Assembly (NCBI GenBank): GCA_030842085.1
Contig: JAUUSE010000034.1
Span: 1 to 18,879, forward strand
Direction: 5' to 3'
Length of the DNA stretch: 18,879 bases
Source of the DNA: Timburyella sp030842085
Lineage (GTDB): Bacteria; Bacillota; Clostridia; Oscillospirales; Acutalibacteraceae
The translations under genes and the position numbers were made by a program. Under the pieces are notes generated by a model. It was not told the DNA's origin. It ran no database searches and saw nothing but the letters and a program-made list of their open reading frames with translations. This document shows, in pieces, positions 6,799 to 13,678 of the stretch (position 1 is its first letter; each line of letters starts with the position of its first letter).

Positions 6799-7884
6799 TC
6801 AATACTTGACCGGATTAGCTGTTAAATATTTCTTTACCATAAGCGCTATTTTGAATATTATCGCATGATCAAATTCGCGTAAATCAAGTCCTGTAAGCTT
6901 CCTTATCTTTTCCAGTCTGTATACAAGAGTATTACGGTGAACAAACAGTTTCCTTGAGGTCTCAGATACGTTCAAATTATTTTCAAAGAAACGCTGTATT
7001 GTAAACAATGTCTCCTGATCAAGACTTTCTATTGAACCTTTCTTAAACACTTCCTGCAAAAACGTTTCGCAAAGAGTCGTCGGAAGCTGATATATAAGGC
7101 GGGCTATGCCAAGATTGTCATAACTTACTATGCTCTTTTCAGTGTCAAATACCTTGCCAACCTCTAACGCAACCTGCGCTTCCTTAAATGAACGCGCAAG
7201 CTCTTTTATGTTGTTTACACATGTGCCTATTCCAACAACGGCATAAGTGTAGAACTCGCTTGAGAGTGTATCCACTATCGAACGTGCAAGATTTTCAAGA
7301 TCTTTTGTCTCAATCTCCGGCTTTACATCCTTTACAAGAGCTATGTCCGTCTCATTAACGTTTATTATAAAGTCCTTGTTCTTTTCTGGGAACAAATTCT
7401 GTATTACATCGTATACCGATATGTCGTTCTTGCTTACAACCCTTATAAGCAGGACAGCGCGGGAGATATCAGAATCAAAATGAAGCTCCCTCGCCTTGAT
7501 ATATATGTCGCCAGGAAGTATGTTGTCTAATATAACATTCTTTATAAAATTAGACCTGTCATATTTCTCGTCGTAATACTGCTTTATTGATGAAAGTGCA
7601 ACCGCTACTATTGAGGCGTAGCGCGACGCCTGAAGATCTGCTCCTTCTACGAACACTACATATTCCGGACGCTGCGGCTGGCCAAACGGCTTATAGCTTA
7701 TATTTCCGCGAACAAATCCGTCATATGAATTTGTTAAATCAGACGAATTAATGTCATGCGTTTCTCCTATTCGTGTTAGATCACTGCACGAGATGACTGT
7801 AAAAGTATCATCTAAAACACCTATGGTACGGTCTATTGTTTCTTTCATCTGATGTACAACACCTTGAAATAGACGGTTGGACAT
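6799..7884 (-). CDS. CdaR/PucR-type sugar-diacid regulator
   Basis: A 361-residue cytoplasmic transcription regulator. The N-terminal part (about 5-45) resembles the diacid-recognition domain of CdaR: a helix, then a VLDDTFTVISCSDLTRIGETH stretch of the kind that binds small carboxylates. The middle (about 137-246) has the GGDEF-like fold of PucR proteins, with VGIGTCVNNIKELARSFKEAQVALEVG. The C terminus is the family helix-turn-helix (about 299-326, NVSETSRKLFVHRNTLVYRLEKI). The start ATG at 7884 is preferred because GAGGGG (7895-7900) lies 10 nt upstream; an in-frame ATG at 7902 has no ribosome binding site. Its stop is 4 nt before ftsE, so it heads the ftsEX operon. The ligand is unknown, and no sugar-diacid catabolic genes lie nearby, so a role in controlling the cell-wall genes or itself is inferred. 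Confidence 0.87.
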   Translation of the reverse strand: MSNRLFQGVVHQMKETIDRTIGVLDDTFTVISCSDLTRIGETHDINSSDLTNSYDGFVRGNISYKPFGQPQRPEYVVFVEGADLQASRYASIVAVALSSIKQYYDEKYDRSNFIKNVILDNILPGDIYIKARELHFDSDISRAVLLIRVVSKNDISVYDVIQNLFPEKNKDFIINVNETDIALVKDVKPEIETKDLENLARSIVDTLSSEFYTYAVVGIGTCVNNIKELARSFKEAQVALEVGKVFDTEKSIVSYDNLGIARLIYQLPTTLCETFLQEVFKKGSIESLDQETLFTIQRFFENNLNVSETSRKLFVHRNTLVYRLEKIRKLTGLDLREFDHAIIFKIALMVKKYLTANPVKY

Positions 7885-7949
7885 TTTTTCACTACCCCTC
7901 ATCTGTTAAAATTATCAAAATCGTAACTCATTTCTACTATTCCATTGAT

Positions 7950-7978
7950 ATTTTACACAATTCACTATCTTTTTTCAA
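7950..7978 (-). promoter_or_regulatory. Sigma-A promoter of the regulator-ftsEX operon
   Basis: On the minus strand TTGAAA (7973-7978) and TAAAAT (7950-7955) are separated by exactly 17 bases. The expected start near 7943 gives a leader of about 60 nt to the ATG at 7884. It is the best promoter match in the left half of the window. Confidence 0.65.
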
Positions 7979-8006
7979 GTGATAATTGGCATTTTTTTAG
8001 TTGCAG

Positions 8007-8036
8007 ATTACAAATAATTACAAATTTACAATTTGT
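8007..8036. repeat. Tandem ATTACAAAT repeats with an overlapping palindrome
   Basis: ATTACAAAT occurs at 8007-8015 and 8017-8025, one helical turn apart, and a third partial copy (TTTACAA) is at 8025-8031. ACAAAT (8020-8025) and ATTTGT (8031-8036) also form an inverted repeat with a 5-bp spacer. The cluster lies about 30 bp upstream of the -35 box of the regulator promoter, so it could be a site for the regulator itself. AT-rich sequence makes chance repeats possible. Confidence 0.4.
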
Positions 8037-8245
8037 TCATTTTTTGTTAATATTATTCCTCGATATTTTAAAAACGCTTTAATAATGCACCTTTTTGAAA
8101 TTTATAGATATCTGATTTATGTTATTTAACACTATTTTTGCTCGCAACTGTAGTTTACATATTATTTTATGTGTCATTTTGTAACCATAATTTAAATTAT
8201 CTACATTTTCTCGTTTCAATTATAGTTTTTGAATGTTAAAATTTA

Positions 8246-8254
8246 TGCTATAAT
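8246..8254 (+). promoter_or_regulatory. Extended -10 promoter of mnmA
   Basis: TGC followed by TATAAT (8249-8254) is a perfect extended -10 element. The only -35-like hexamer, TTGAAT at 8229-8234, is just 14 bases upstream, so the extended -10 probably carries the activity. The predicted start near 8261 leaves a leader of about 23 nt. Confidence 0.55.
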
Positions 8255-8283
8255 ATAAAAAATAAATCCAAAGGCGTGATTTT

Positions 8284-9402
8284 ATGCACCTCGGCAAAGT
8301 TTTGCTTGCCATGAGCGGCGGCGTTGATTCCTCGGCCGCTGTAATTTTGCTTATGAATTCCGGCTATCATGTTGAAGGCGCCACCATGCGGCTGTGGTCC
8401 GACAACGAAGAGGCAGCCGAAAACACCGTCGGTTCTGCCGCTGAAATCTGCAAAACACTTAATATAAAGCATCATGTGCTTGACTATAGGGACGATTTTA
8501 AAAATGAAATAGTAGAATATTTTTTAAGCGAATATCATAAAGGACGGACGCCTAATCCGTGCGTGCTGTGCAACCGACGCTTTAAATTCGGCAGATTTTA
8601 TAATTACGCTATGTCGGCGGGCTTTGACTTCATATCAACCGGACATTATGCGCGCATAGCCGATGAAAACGGAAAAAAGGCGATACTTATCGCAAAGCAT
8701 ATTCAAAAAGACCAGTCTTATGTTCTCTACAATTTAAAGCAGGATATGCTAAGCCATATTTTGCTCCCGCTTGGTGATTTAAGCAAGAACGATGTTAGAA
8801 AAATCACAGCAGAATTTAATCTTCCATCAGCCGAAAGTCCGGAAAGTCAGGAAATCTGCTTCATAAGCAATGATGATTATATCGATTTTTTAAACAAATT
8901 CAGCACCATTAAAAGCCAGCCGGGAAACTTTATTGATTTAAGCGGAAATGTTTTAGGCCGGCATACTGGTATCACAAACTATACTATCGGGCAGCGAAAA
9001 GGACTGGGCGTGGCCTTTGGAGAGCCGCGGTATGTCGTATCAATTAACCCCGGCGATAACACAGTAACGCTCGGAGGCAATGACGACACATATTCGTCAG
9101 CGGTTTTGTGCAGCGACTTCAACTTCATAAATGATGATTATTTGAAGTATATCTCTTCTCATGCCAGTAATTCCTTCAGCTCAATAGACGACGAATTTTC
9201 AAGCTATGAGACGCAATCAGCTGTACAGGCAAAAATAAGGTATAAAAGCACACCGGCAGACGCTTATATATCAATACACAGCGGAAATTTGCGGGTTGAT
9301 TTTAAAAAGCCGCAGCGTGCCGCTACTCCCGGTCAGTCGGTGGTGTTATATTGCGGCGACAAACTGATTGGCGGCGGCGTTATAGAAAGTGTTATAAAAT
9401 AA
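8284..9402 (+). CDS. mnmA: tRNA-uridine 2-sulfurtransferase MnmA
   Basis: A 372-residue cytoplasmic enzyme that adds sulfur to carbon 2 of the wobble uridine (U34) of Lys, Glu and Gln tRNAs using ATP. The ATP-pyrophosphatase loop SGGVDSS is at 11-17. The two reactive cysteines are present: Cys93 in TPNPCVLCNRRFKFG and Cys192 in ESQEICFI. NYTIGQRKGLGVAFGEPRYVV (232-252) marks the central domain, and PQRAATPGQSVVLYCGDKLIGGG the C-terminal barrel. A Ser/Asp-rich stretch around 277-310 looks longer than usual in this barrel. ATG at 8284 has AAGG 9 nt upstream. It is the only plus-strand gene here, with its own promoter and terminator. No cysteine desulfurase lies adjacent to supply sulfur. Confidence 0.95.
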   Translation: MHLGKVLLAMSGGVDSSAAVILLMNSGYHVEGATMRLWSDNEEAAENTVGSAAEICKTLNIKHHVLDYRDDFKNEIVEYFLSEYHKGRTPNPCVLCNRRFKFGRFYNYAMSAGFDFISTGHYARIADENGKKAILIAKHIQKDQSYVLYNLKQDMLSHILLPLGDLSKNDVRKITAEFNLPSAESPESQEICFISNDDYIDFLNKFSTIKSQPGNFIDLSGNVLGRHTGITNYTIGQRKGLGVAFGEPRYVVSINPGDNTVTLGGNDDTYSSAVLCSDFNFINDDYLKYISSHASNSFSSIDDEFSSYETQSAVQAKIRYKSTPADAYISIHSGNLRVDFKKPQRAATPGQSVVLYCGDKLIGGGVIESVIK

Positions 9403-9465
9403 GCTTCAGCTATTTTCAATTTTTTGCATATCGCTATTATATTTTTGCATTTAAACCGACTTATA

Positions 9466-9501
9466 AAAAATGGATGTATCTGCTTAGATACATCCATTTT
9501 T
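9466..9501. terminator. Bidirectional intrinsic terminator between mnmA and ruvX
   Basis: AAAAATGGATGTATC (9466-9480) and GATACATCCATTTTT (9487-9501) form a perfect 15-bp stem with a 6-nt loop. T tracts follow on both strands (TTTTTCGTTTTT on plus, TTTTTTAT on minus). It serves mnmA, 64 nt past its stop, and can also stop transcription from convergent ruvX. The remaining gap up to 9694 shows no other feature. Confidence 0.92.
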
Positions 9502-9694
9502 CGTTTTTATATATAGCAGCCGCATTATGAAGCGGTCAAAAATCTTTAAAGCTTAGACAGACTATAAATTACAGGTTATAAAATTTTACAACATACGATT
9601 TTATAATAAATCCGCAAAATTCAGCATGGCCTTAAATTTTTATGCTGCATTTTAACTTTACTGCATCTGTCAAATAGATATCTGCTATTTTTAT

Positions 9695-10114
9695 TTATTG
9701 CATATTTCTGCGATAGTCAAGATAGCTCTCTAAAATAATAGCTGCCGCTAATGAATCTACTATTCCTTTCTTTTTTCTTCCCTTGACGTTGCCGTCTTTA
9801 AGCGCTGCATAAGCCGAGACGGTGGTGCTCCTTTCGTCCCAAAGCACTACCTCAGCCTTTGTATATTTACCTATCTTACCGGCTATTTCGCTGCACTTTT
9901 CAGCCCTTGGGCCTATTGTTCCGTTCATATTTACCGGATAGCCGACGACTATAATTTCCGCGCCTCTTTCCTCCGCCATGGAGGCTATTTTTTCTGCAAG
10001 GGCATTTTCATTGCTTTCTTCAATATTCCCCGCGGGGGTAGCCAGCATTTCCGACTTGTCGCAAAAAGCAACGCCTGTCCGTGCAAGGCCTAAATCTACC
10101 GACATTATTACCAA
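9695..10114 (-). CDS. ruvX: YqgF/RuvX family RNase H-fold nuclease
   Basis: A 139-residue protein of normal family length. MSVDLGLARTGVA (4-16) with Asp7 is the first acidic strand, VVGYPVNMNGTIGPRAEK (56-73) the central motif, WDERSTT (92-98) the second acidic site, and IVDSLAAAIILESYL (118-132) with Asp120 the third. The family is described as a putative Holliday junction resolvase and in E. coli takes part in 16S rRNA precursor 5' end processing. The TTG at 10114 is chosen because the family starts a few residues before the Asp strand and GGGGG (10124-10128) is 9 nt upstream; ATG at 10105 would remove part of the first strand. It probably has its own promoter at 10140-10167. Confidence 0.92.
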   Translation of the reverse strand: MVIMSVDLGLARTGVAFCDKSEMLATPAGNIEESNENALAEKIASMAEERGAEIIVVGYPVNMNGTIGPRAEKCSEIAGKIGKYTKAEVVLWDERSTTVSAYAALKDGNVKGRKKKGIVDSLAAAIILESYLDYRRNMQ

Positions 10115-10139
10115 GTTATTGCGCCCCCATCACTTAAAA

Positions 10140-10167
10140 CTTATAATCTGCTGTTTGTAAATGTAAA
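10140..10167 (-). promoter_or_regulatory. Candidate promoter of ruvX
   Basis: On the minus strand TTTACA (10162-10167) precedes TATAAG (10140-10145) by 16 bases; each box differs from consensus at one position. The predicted start near 10133 leaves a 20-nt leader with the GGGGG ribosome binding site, which also supports the TTG start at 10114. Confidence 0.5.
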
Positions 10168-10215
10168 AACATAAAAACACTTTAAACGCATATACAAATA
10201 TATTTTAAACTGCAA

Positions 10216-10893
10216 TTATTCGTTAAAATAATTTTCGCTGTCCCTAAACCAATTCTGCTTTTCTATAGTAGATAAATCACTGTCCAAATGAGACGCATCG
10301 TTAAAATAAGCAACACTGCATGTTCCGTCATCGGCAAAAACAATTTTACTTACCGCCGTATTATCGCACCAGCCGACGTCGTTTAGTCTGTCTATTTCAT
10401 AGCCCAGCGCGCGGCATAGGAATGCACGGATAGCGCAGCCGTGCGAGACAGCAGCGATAACTTTTCCTTTTTCTGCATTTACTATGCTTAGCACAGCGTC
10501 CCATATGCGATTATACAGCTCATGCATCGTTTCGCCGCCGGGCATTTTCACTTTGTCCGGCATATGCACCCAGTTATATGCTTCGCTCTCTGACAACAGC
10601 GGGAAATCTTTCCATGGCCGGTTTTCAAGACTGCCGCCGTTTATTTCAATAAGGCCGGGGCATATATTTATTCCCAGATTTTTGCCGCTTCCTACCGCCT
10701 CGGCAGTTTTGACCGCGCGGCGCAGCGGACTTGAATAAAGTGCATCCAAATGTATATCGGCAAAGCGGCGGCTGAGCTTTTCAAGCTGGCGTTTACCGTT
10801 TTCGGTTATGTCTGAATCATAATTGCCGTGAAATATTCTGTTTAAATTGCCATCCGCCTCACAGTGGCGTATGAGATACAGTGTCTTTTCCAT
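10216..10893 (-). CDS. Histidine phosphatase family protein (phosphoglycerate mutase-like)
   Basis: A 225-residue cytoplasmic phosphatase of the branch-1 histidine acid phosphatase superfamily. The phosphate pocket is visible: Arg9-His10 in LIRHCEADGN (His10 becomes phosphorylated), Arg58/Arg59 in SSPLRRAVKTAE, Glu83 as probable proton donor, and His151 in AVSHGCAIR. The motif reads RHC where RHG is commonest; RHA and RHC variants are known in the family. The substrate cannot be deduced: members include PhoE-like phosphatases, alpha-ribazole phosphatase and phosphoglycerate mutases, and the short length argues against the classic glycolytic mutase. AAAGGA lies 6 nt before the ATG at 10893. 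It stands alone between two gaps, so the neighbours give no functional clue. Confidence 0.88.
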   Translation of the reverse strand: MEKTLYLIRHCEADGNLNRIFHGNYDSDITENGKRQLEKLSRRFADIHLDALYSSPLRRAVKTAEAVGSGKNLGINICPGLIEINGGSLENRPWKDFPLLSESEAYNWVHMPDKVKMPGGETMHELYNRIWDAVLSIVNAEKGKVIAAVSHGCAIRAFLCRALGYEIDRLNDVGWCDNTAVSKIVFADDGTCSVAYFNDASHLDSDLSTIEKQNWFRDSENYFNE

Positions 10894-11134
10894 AATTTTT
10901 CCTTTGATATGTATGCTTATTGCTCAGCAGCTAAAGCTTAATAAATCTGCGCATAGCCGGACTGCCGGCGCGGCAATAATGCCCAAGCGAGAACATAGGA
11001 CAGCCGATATGTGTACCGTTATTAGAAATACTTTTACAACGGGAGAAAATATAATACTATTTCAAAAAAATAAGCTGCGAATAGTCGACTGTGTAACAAT
11101 GCAGTCGAAAGCATCCGGATGAGAACCATATACA

Positions 11135-11185
11135 ATTAAGCAGCATTTACACCGCAGCCAAATAAATACCGCACCGCTGCTTAAT
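11135..11185. repeat. Perfect 10-bp inverted repeat around a 31-nt loop
   Basis: ATTAAGCAGC (11135-11144) and GCTGCTTAAT (11176-11185) are exact complements. The loop contains ACCGCA twice. No T tract follows on either strand, so it is not a typical terminator. It could be an operator or a structured RNA element; its role is unknown. Confidence 0.5.
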
Positions 11186-11464
11186 CATGACCACCGGCTG
11201 ATTTTGCAGATTGAGTTAGCACCATAAGAGTTTTTGCAAAAAAACATCTCAGCGCACGGGATTTATTTTAATTGCACCGCTTGTCTTACAGACCGTTAAC
11301 AGGCAGCTGTTCCAACGGCGGATTTCCAGCGCTAAAATTCTCTGTTAGCAACTTGCTTTGCTACATACCTGAAAATAGCTTTTTACGTGTTTCCCCGCCA
11401 GCAAAGTCGCCGCTTTACATAAGCCATAAAAAATTCCCATTAAAACATAACGGCGATTTCAAAT

Positions 11465-11500
11465 GGCGCGGCTCTCTTTACAAATGCGATAAGCCGCGCC
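11465..11500 (-). terminator. GC-rich hairpin after pyrD, possible terminator
   Basis: GGCGCGGCT (11465-11473) and AGCCGCGCC (11492-11500) form a perfect 9-bp stem with an 18-nt loop, 7 nt past the pyrD stop. The minus-strand sequence after it (ATTTGAAAT) is only moderately T-rich, so efficiency is uncertain. Confidence 0.45.
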
Positions 11501-11507
11501 CTGAAAT

Positions 11508-12419
11508 TTACCACAAATTTACCTTGCCGGTAATCTCGCTTATATTTTCAAGTCCCGCGCTTTCGGCGTATTTTTCCAGTCCGTCTATAATTTTTATAGG
11601 AGCATACGCATCGCTGAACATGGCAGTACCCACCTGCACGGCGGACGCACCGGCCAGCATCATCTCCACCGCCATCTGCCACGTGGATATGCCTCCCATG
11701 CCTATTATCGGAAGCTTTATGCTGCGGTAGACCTCGTTGACCATTCTAACCGCCACAGGAAATACCGCGCCGCCGGACATGCCGCCGGTATTGTTTTTGA
11801 GTATCGGACGGCGAGTGTTAATATCTATGCGCATGCCGGTAATCGTATTTATAAGCGATACGGCATCGGCCCCCTCTGCCTCCACCGCCTTTGCTATTTC
11901 CGTTATATCCGTTACATTCGGCGATAATTTCATAATAACCGGCTTCGACGTGCTTCGCCGCACGGCTTTTGTCACCGCTGCCGCCACCGACGGGTCGGTT
12001 CCGAAAGCCATTCCCCCGCTTTTAACATTCGGGCATGATATATTTACCTCTATCATATCCACTTTTTGTTCGTCAAGCTTTTCCGCTACAGCGGCATAGT
12101 CGTCGACAGAGCTTCCGGCTATGTTCGATATTATCACCGTATCCTGCTGTGACAGCCAGTCAAGCTCGTCGGATATAAGCGCGTCAACGCCCGGGTTCTG
12201 CAGTCCTATGCTGTTGAGTATCCCGGACGGCGTCTCAGCTATTCTCGGCGGCTCGTTGCCCATGCGAGGAGCTATTGTCGTGCCCTTAAGGCTTATTCCG
12301 CCCAGTCTGCTCAGCGGATAAAACTCGCTGTATTCCCTGCCAAAGCCATATGAGCCGGAAGCCGTTATAACTGGATTTTTAAATTCCACACCTGCTATTT
12401 TTACTGACAGCCTGTCCAT
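11508..12419 (-). CDS. pyrD: Dihydroorotate dehydrogenase, class 1B catalytic subunit
   Basis: A 303-residue FMN enzyme oxidising dihydroorotate to orotate, step 4 of UMP synthesis. Family sequence is clear throughout: NPVITASGSYGFG (15-27), SLKGTT with FMN-contacting Lys45, NSIGLQNPG (69-77), NISCPNVKSGG (126-136) with the active-site base Cys129, MKLSPN with Lys164, and the C-terminal phosphate-binding IGMGGI and VQVGTA segments. A catalytic Cys rather than Ser, plus adjacent pyrK, marks the NAD-dependent 1B type. ATG at 12419 overlaps the pyrK stop by one base (TAATG), with AAAGGTGG 7 nt upstream inside pyrK, so the two are translationally coupled. An in-frame GTG at 12425 is poorly spaced. 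Confidence 0.96.
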   Translation of the reverse strand: MDRLSVKIAGVEFKNPVITASGSYGFGREYSEFYPLSRLGGISLKGTTIAPRMGNEPPRIAETPSGILNSIGLQNPGVDALISDELDWLSQQDTVIISNIAGSSVDDYAAVAEKLDEQKVDMIEVNISCPNVKSGGMAFGTDPSVAAAVTKAVRRSTSKPVIMKLSPNVTDITEIAKAVEAEGADAVSLINTITGMRIDINTRRPILKNNTGGMSGGAVFPVAVRMVNEVYRSIKLPIIGMGGISTWQMAVEMMLAGASAVQVGTAMFSDAYAPIKIIDGLEKYAESAGLENISEITGKVNLW

Positions 12420-13201
12420 TACCACACCACCTTTGAAGCATTAAACACCGGACCGTGCGTGCATACCTTTAAGTATGTCTCCTCACCGGCAAGTTTTATT
12501 TTGCAGGCACATGCAAGACATGCACCGACGCCGCAGCCCATGCGCTGCTCAAGAGACACAAAAGTAGTTATACCATGTTTTTCTCCCACAGCCGCCACCG
12601 CTTTAAGCATAGGTGTAGGACCGCAGGCTATGATTACGTCTATTCCGCCTTTGGCTATTTCTGACTCAAGAGGAACAGTTACAAGCCCGTGCTCGCCGTA
12701 GCTGCCGTCGTCGGTAGTTACTACCGTGTCGCATACAGCTTTATAGTCCTCTTCCAATATAACGGCGGATTTATTCCTAAATCCCAGCACCGCGGTGCAG
12801 GAACGCTCGCTGTTGTCGGCAAGGTACTGCTTTGCCGCGCCCAGCAGTGGAGGTGTTCCTATTCCTCCCCCGACTACCGCCATCCTGCGCGATTTTGCGG
12901 GTATGGTAAAGCCGTTTCCCAGAGGACCCAGCAGATTTATAATTTCACCTTCGCATAGGCGCGACATCCATTCAGTCCCCTCGCCGCGCACCTGATACAC
13001 CATGCGGATATTTCCGCTCTCTTTATCTATTTCACATATCGAAATCGGCCGACGCAGCGGCTTATCAGAGCAAAGTATATTTATAAACTGTCCCGGACGC
13101 GCTTTCTCAGCTATAGACGGACAATTTACCAGCATATCGTAAAAGCCGGACTGTATTTCGCTGTTTTTAATTATTTTAAAATCGTCCTGGATATATTTCA
13201 T
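12419..13201 (-). CDS. pyrK: Dihydroorotate dehydrogenase electron-transfer subunit PyrK
   Basis: A 260-residue FAD and [2Fe-2S] protein that passes electrons from PyrD to NAD+. RRPISI (50-55) is the FAD-binding motif of the ferredoxin reductase-like barrel, and GGGIGTPPL (111-119) opens the nucleotide-binding domain. The cluster ligands are Cys223, Cys228, Cys231 and Cys247 in the family spacing; an extra Cys233 lies beside them. Of three in-frame ATGs, the one at 13201 is best because GGAGG (13210-13214) is 8 nt upstream; those at 13207 and 13216 overlap or precede that site. It overlaps pyrD by one base and works as a heterotetramer with it. The long 477-nt gap upstream suggests separate initiation, but I found only weak promoter candidates there. 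Confidence 0.96.
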   Translation of the reverse strand: MKYIQDDFKIIKNSEIQSGFYDMLVNCPSIAEKARPGQFINILCSDKPLRRPISICEIDKESGNIRMVYQVRGEGTEWMSRLCEGEIINLLGPLGNGFTIPAKSRRMAVVGGGIGTPPLLGAAKQYLADNSERSCTAVLGFRNKSAVILEEDYKAVCDTVVTTDDGSYGEHGLVTVPLESEIAKGGIDVIIACGPTPMLKAVAAVGEKHGITTFVSLEQRMGCGVGACLACACKIKLAGEETYLKVCTHGPVFNASKVVW

Positions 13202-13436
13202 TCGCATTTCCTCCATTTGTAATATATGTAAGCACTTAAGCCACGTCTTTATACCAAGCGTCTATTTACCGCCATATAAATATCTATTCATATTTAAAGC
13301 TTCAAAATTTAAAACATATTCAGCACAAAAATGATGCGGGGCGAAAGCGTCAAATGAATATAGTTTAAAAGGCGCGGAATATTAGGCTTTTGATTAATAT
13401 AAGCGGAGCAATAATAAGCTTTTGCTGTTATGCTAA

Positions 13437-13472
13437 ATTTTGCCATATACTCTATAAGCTGTATTTTGCCAT
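13437..13472. repeat. Direct repeat ATTTTGCCAT
   Basis: ATTTTGCCAT occurs at 13437-13446 and 13463-13472. ATAAGCT also recurs before each (13414-13420 and 13454-13460). This looks like a short degenerate duplication within the pyrF-pyrK gap, or a pair of binding sites upstream of pyrK. Confidence 0.35.
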
Positions 13473-13518
13473 GCCAATATAGAAAGTAATGAGGTATACG
13501 CTTCTATATAGATTTTGA

Positions 13519-13547
13519 TTGACTTGCTTATCGGCAAAAACTATATT
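13519..13547 (+). promoter_or_regulatory. Orphan plus-strand promoter-like site in the pyrF-pyrK gap
   Basis: TTGACT (13519-13524) and TATATT (13542-13547) are exactly 17 bases apart on the plus strand, each one mismatch from consensus. Transcription would begin near 13554 and run toward the 3' end of pyrF on the opposite strand. Confidence 0.4.
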
Positions 13548-13551
13548 CATC

Positions 13552-13607
13552 CCGACAATCTTTGCAATAATCTGCGGATTTTGCCGCATTCTAAGCGGAT
13601 ATGTCGG
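13552..13607 (+). ncRNA. Candidate structured RNA starting at the orphan promoter
   Basis: CCGACA (13552-13557) pairs with TGTCGG (13602-13607). The stem continues with ATC (13558-13560) to GAT (13598-13600) around one bulged A. Inside, TGCGG (13573-13577) pairs with CCGCA (13584-13588). The fold begins almost at the predicted start of the plus-strand promoter and is followed by a T-rich tail (CATGCTTTATTTAT). It matches no RNA family I know. The folding is also possible on the minus strand, in the region after pyrF. Confidence 0.25.
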
Positions 13608-13678
13608 CATGCTTTATTTATAACAAAAGTGCCTTAAATGTCCGCGGCCGCTATTTTAACGCAGCAGATTAGCAGGAG

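Larger units (their letters stand above)
7885..8283. other. 399-nt divergent promoter region between the regulator and mnmA
   Basis: A strongly AT-rich stretch without genes. It holds the minus-strand regulator promoter (7950-7978), the ATTACAAAT repeats (8007-8036) and the plus-strand mnmA promoter (about 8246-8254). I see no hairpin typical of a riboswitch. Confidence 0.7.
10894..11507. other. 614-nt gap between pyrD and the histidine phosphatase gene
   Basis: No convincing gene is visible on either strand. The open frames crossing it are antisense extensions of the neighbouring genes and carry no recognisable motifs. It is less AT-rich than the other gaps, which could reflect a decayed gene, but I cannot identify one. 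It contains a 10-bp inverted repeat (11135-11185), a short palindrome TTTTTGCAAAAA near 11232 and a GC-rich hairpin close to the pyrD stop (11465-11500). Confidence 0.6.
13202..13678. other. 477-nt gap between pyrF and pyrK
   Basis: No protein gene is recognisable. The gap holds a plus-strand promoter-like site and folded element (13519-13607) and a short direct repeat (13437-13472). I looked for a PyrR-type attenuator (antiterminator plus terminator) before pyrK and saw none. A weak TTGAAG box with a poor -10 lies near 13302 on the minus strand. Confidence 0.6.

Noticed and set aside
7885..8283. A riboswitch or T-box before mnmA or the regulator
   Set aside because: No conserved stems, specifier loop or terminator/antiterminator pair are visible, and the predicted mnmA leader is only about 23 nt.
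10216..10893. Glycolytic phosphoglycerate mutase (gpmA) for the histidine phosphatase
   Set aside because: The protein is short and its motifs fit broad-specificity phosphatases equally well, so no specific enzyme name is given.
10847..11122. Plus-strand open frame overlapping the phosphatase 5' end and the gap
   Set aside because: It begins antisense to a secure gene, lacks a ribosome binding site and matches no family I recognise.
13452..13550. A 32-codon minus-strand open frame in the pyrF-pyrK gap
   Set aside because: Only a GTCGGG touches the start, composition looks non-coding and there is no recognisable motif; it overlaps the folded element.
728..13650. GCGGCCGC in two gaps (about 729-736 and 13644-13651) as a shared element
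   Set aside because: The flanking bases differ and only the 8-bp palindrome is common, which is too little to call a repeat family.
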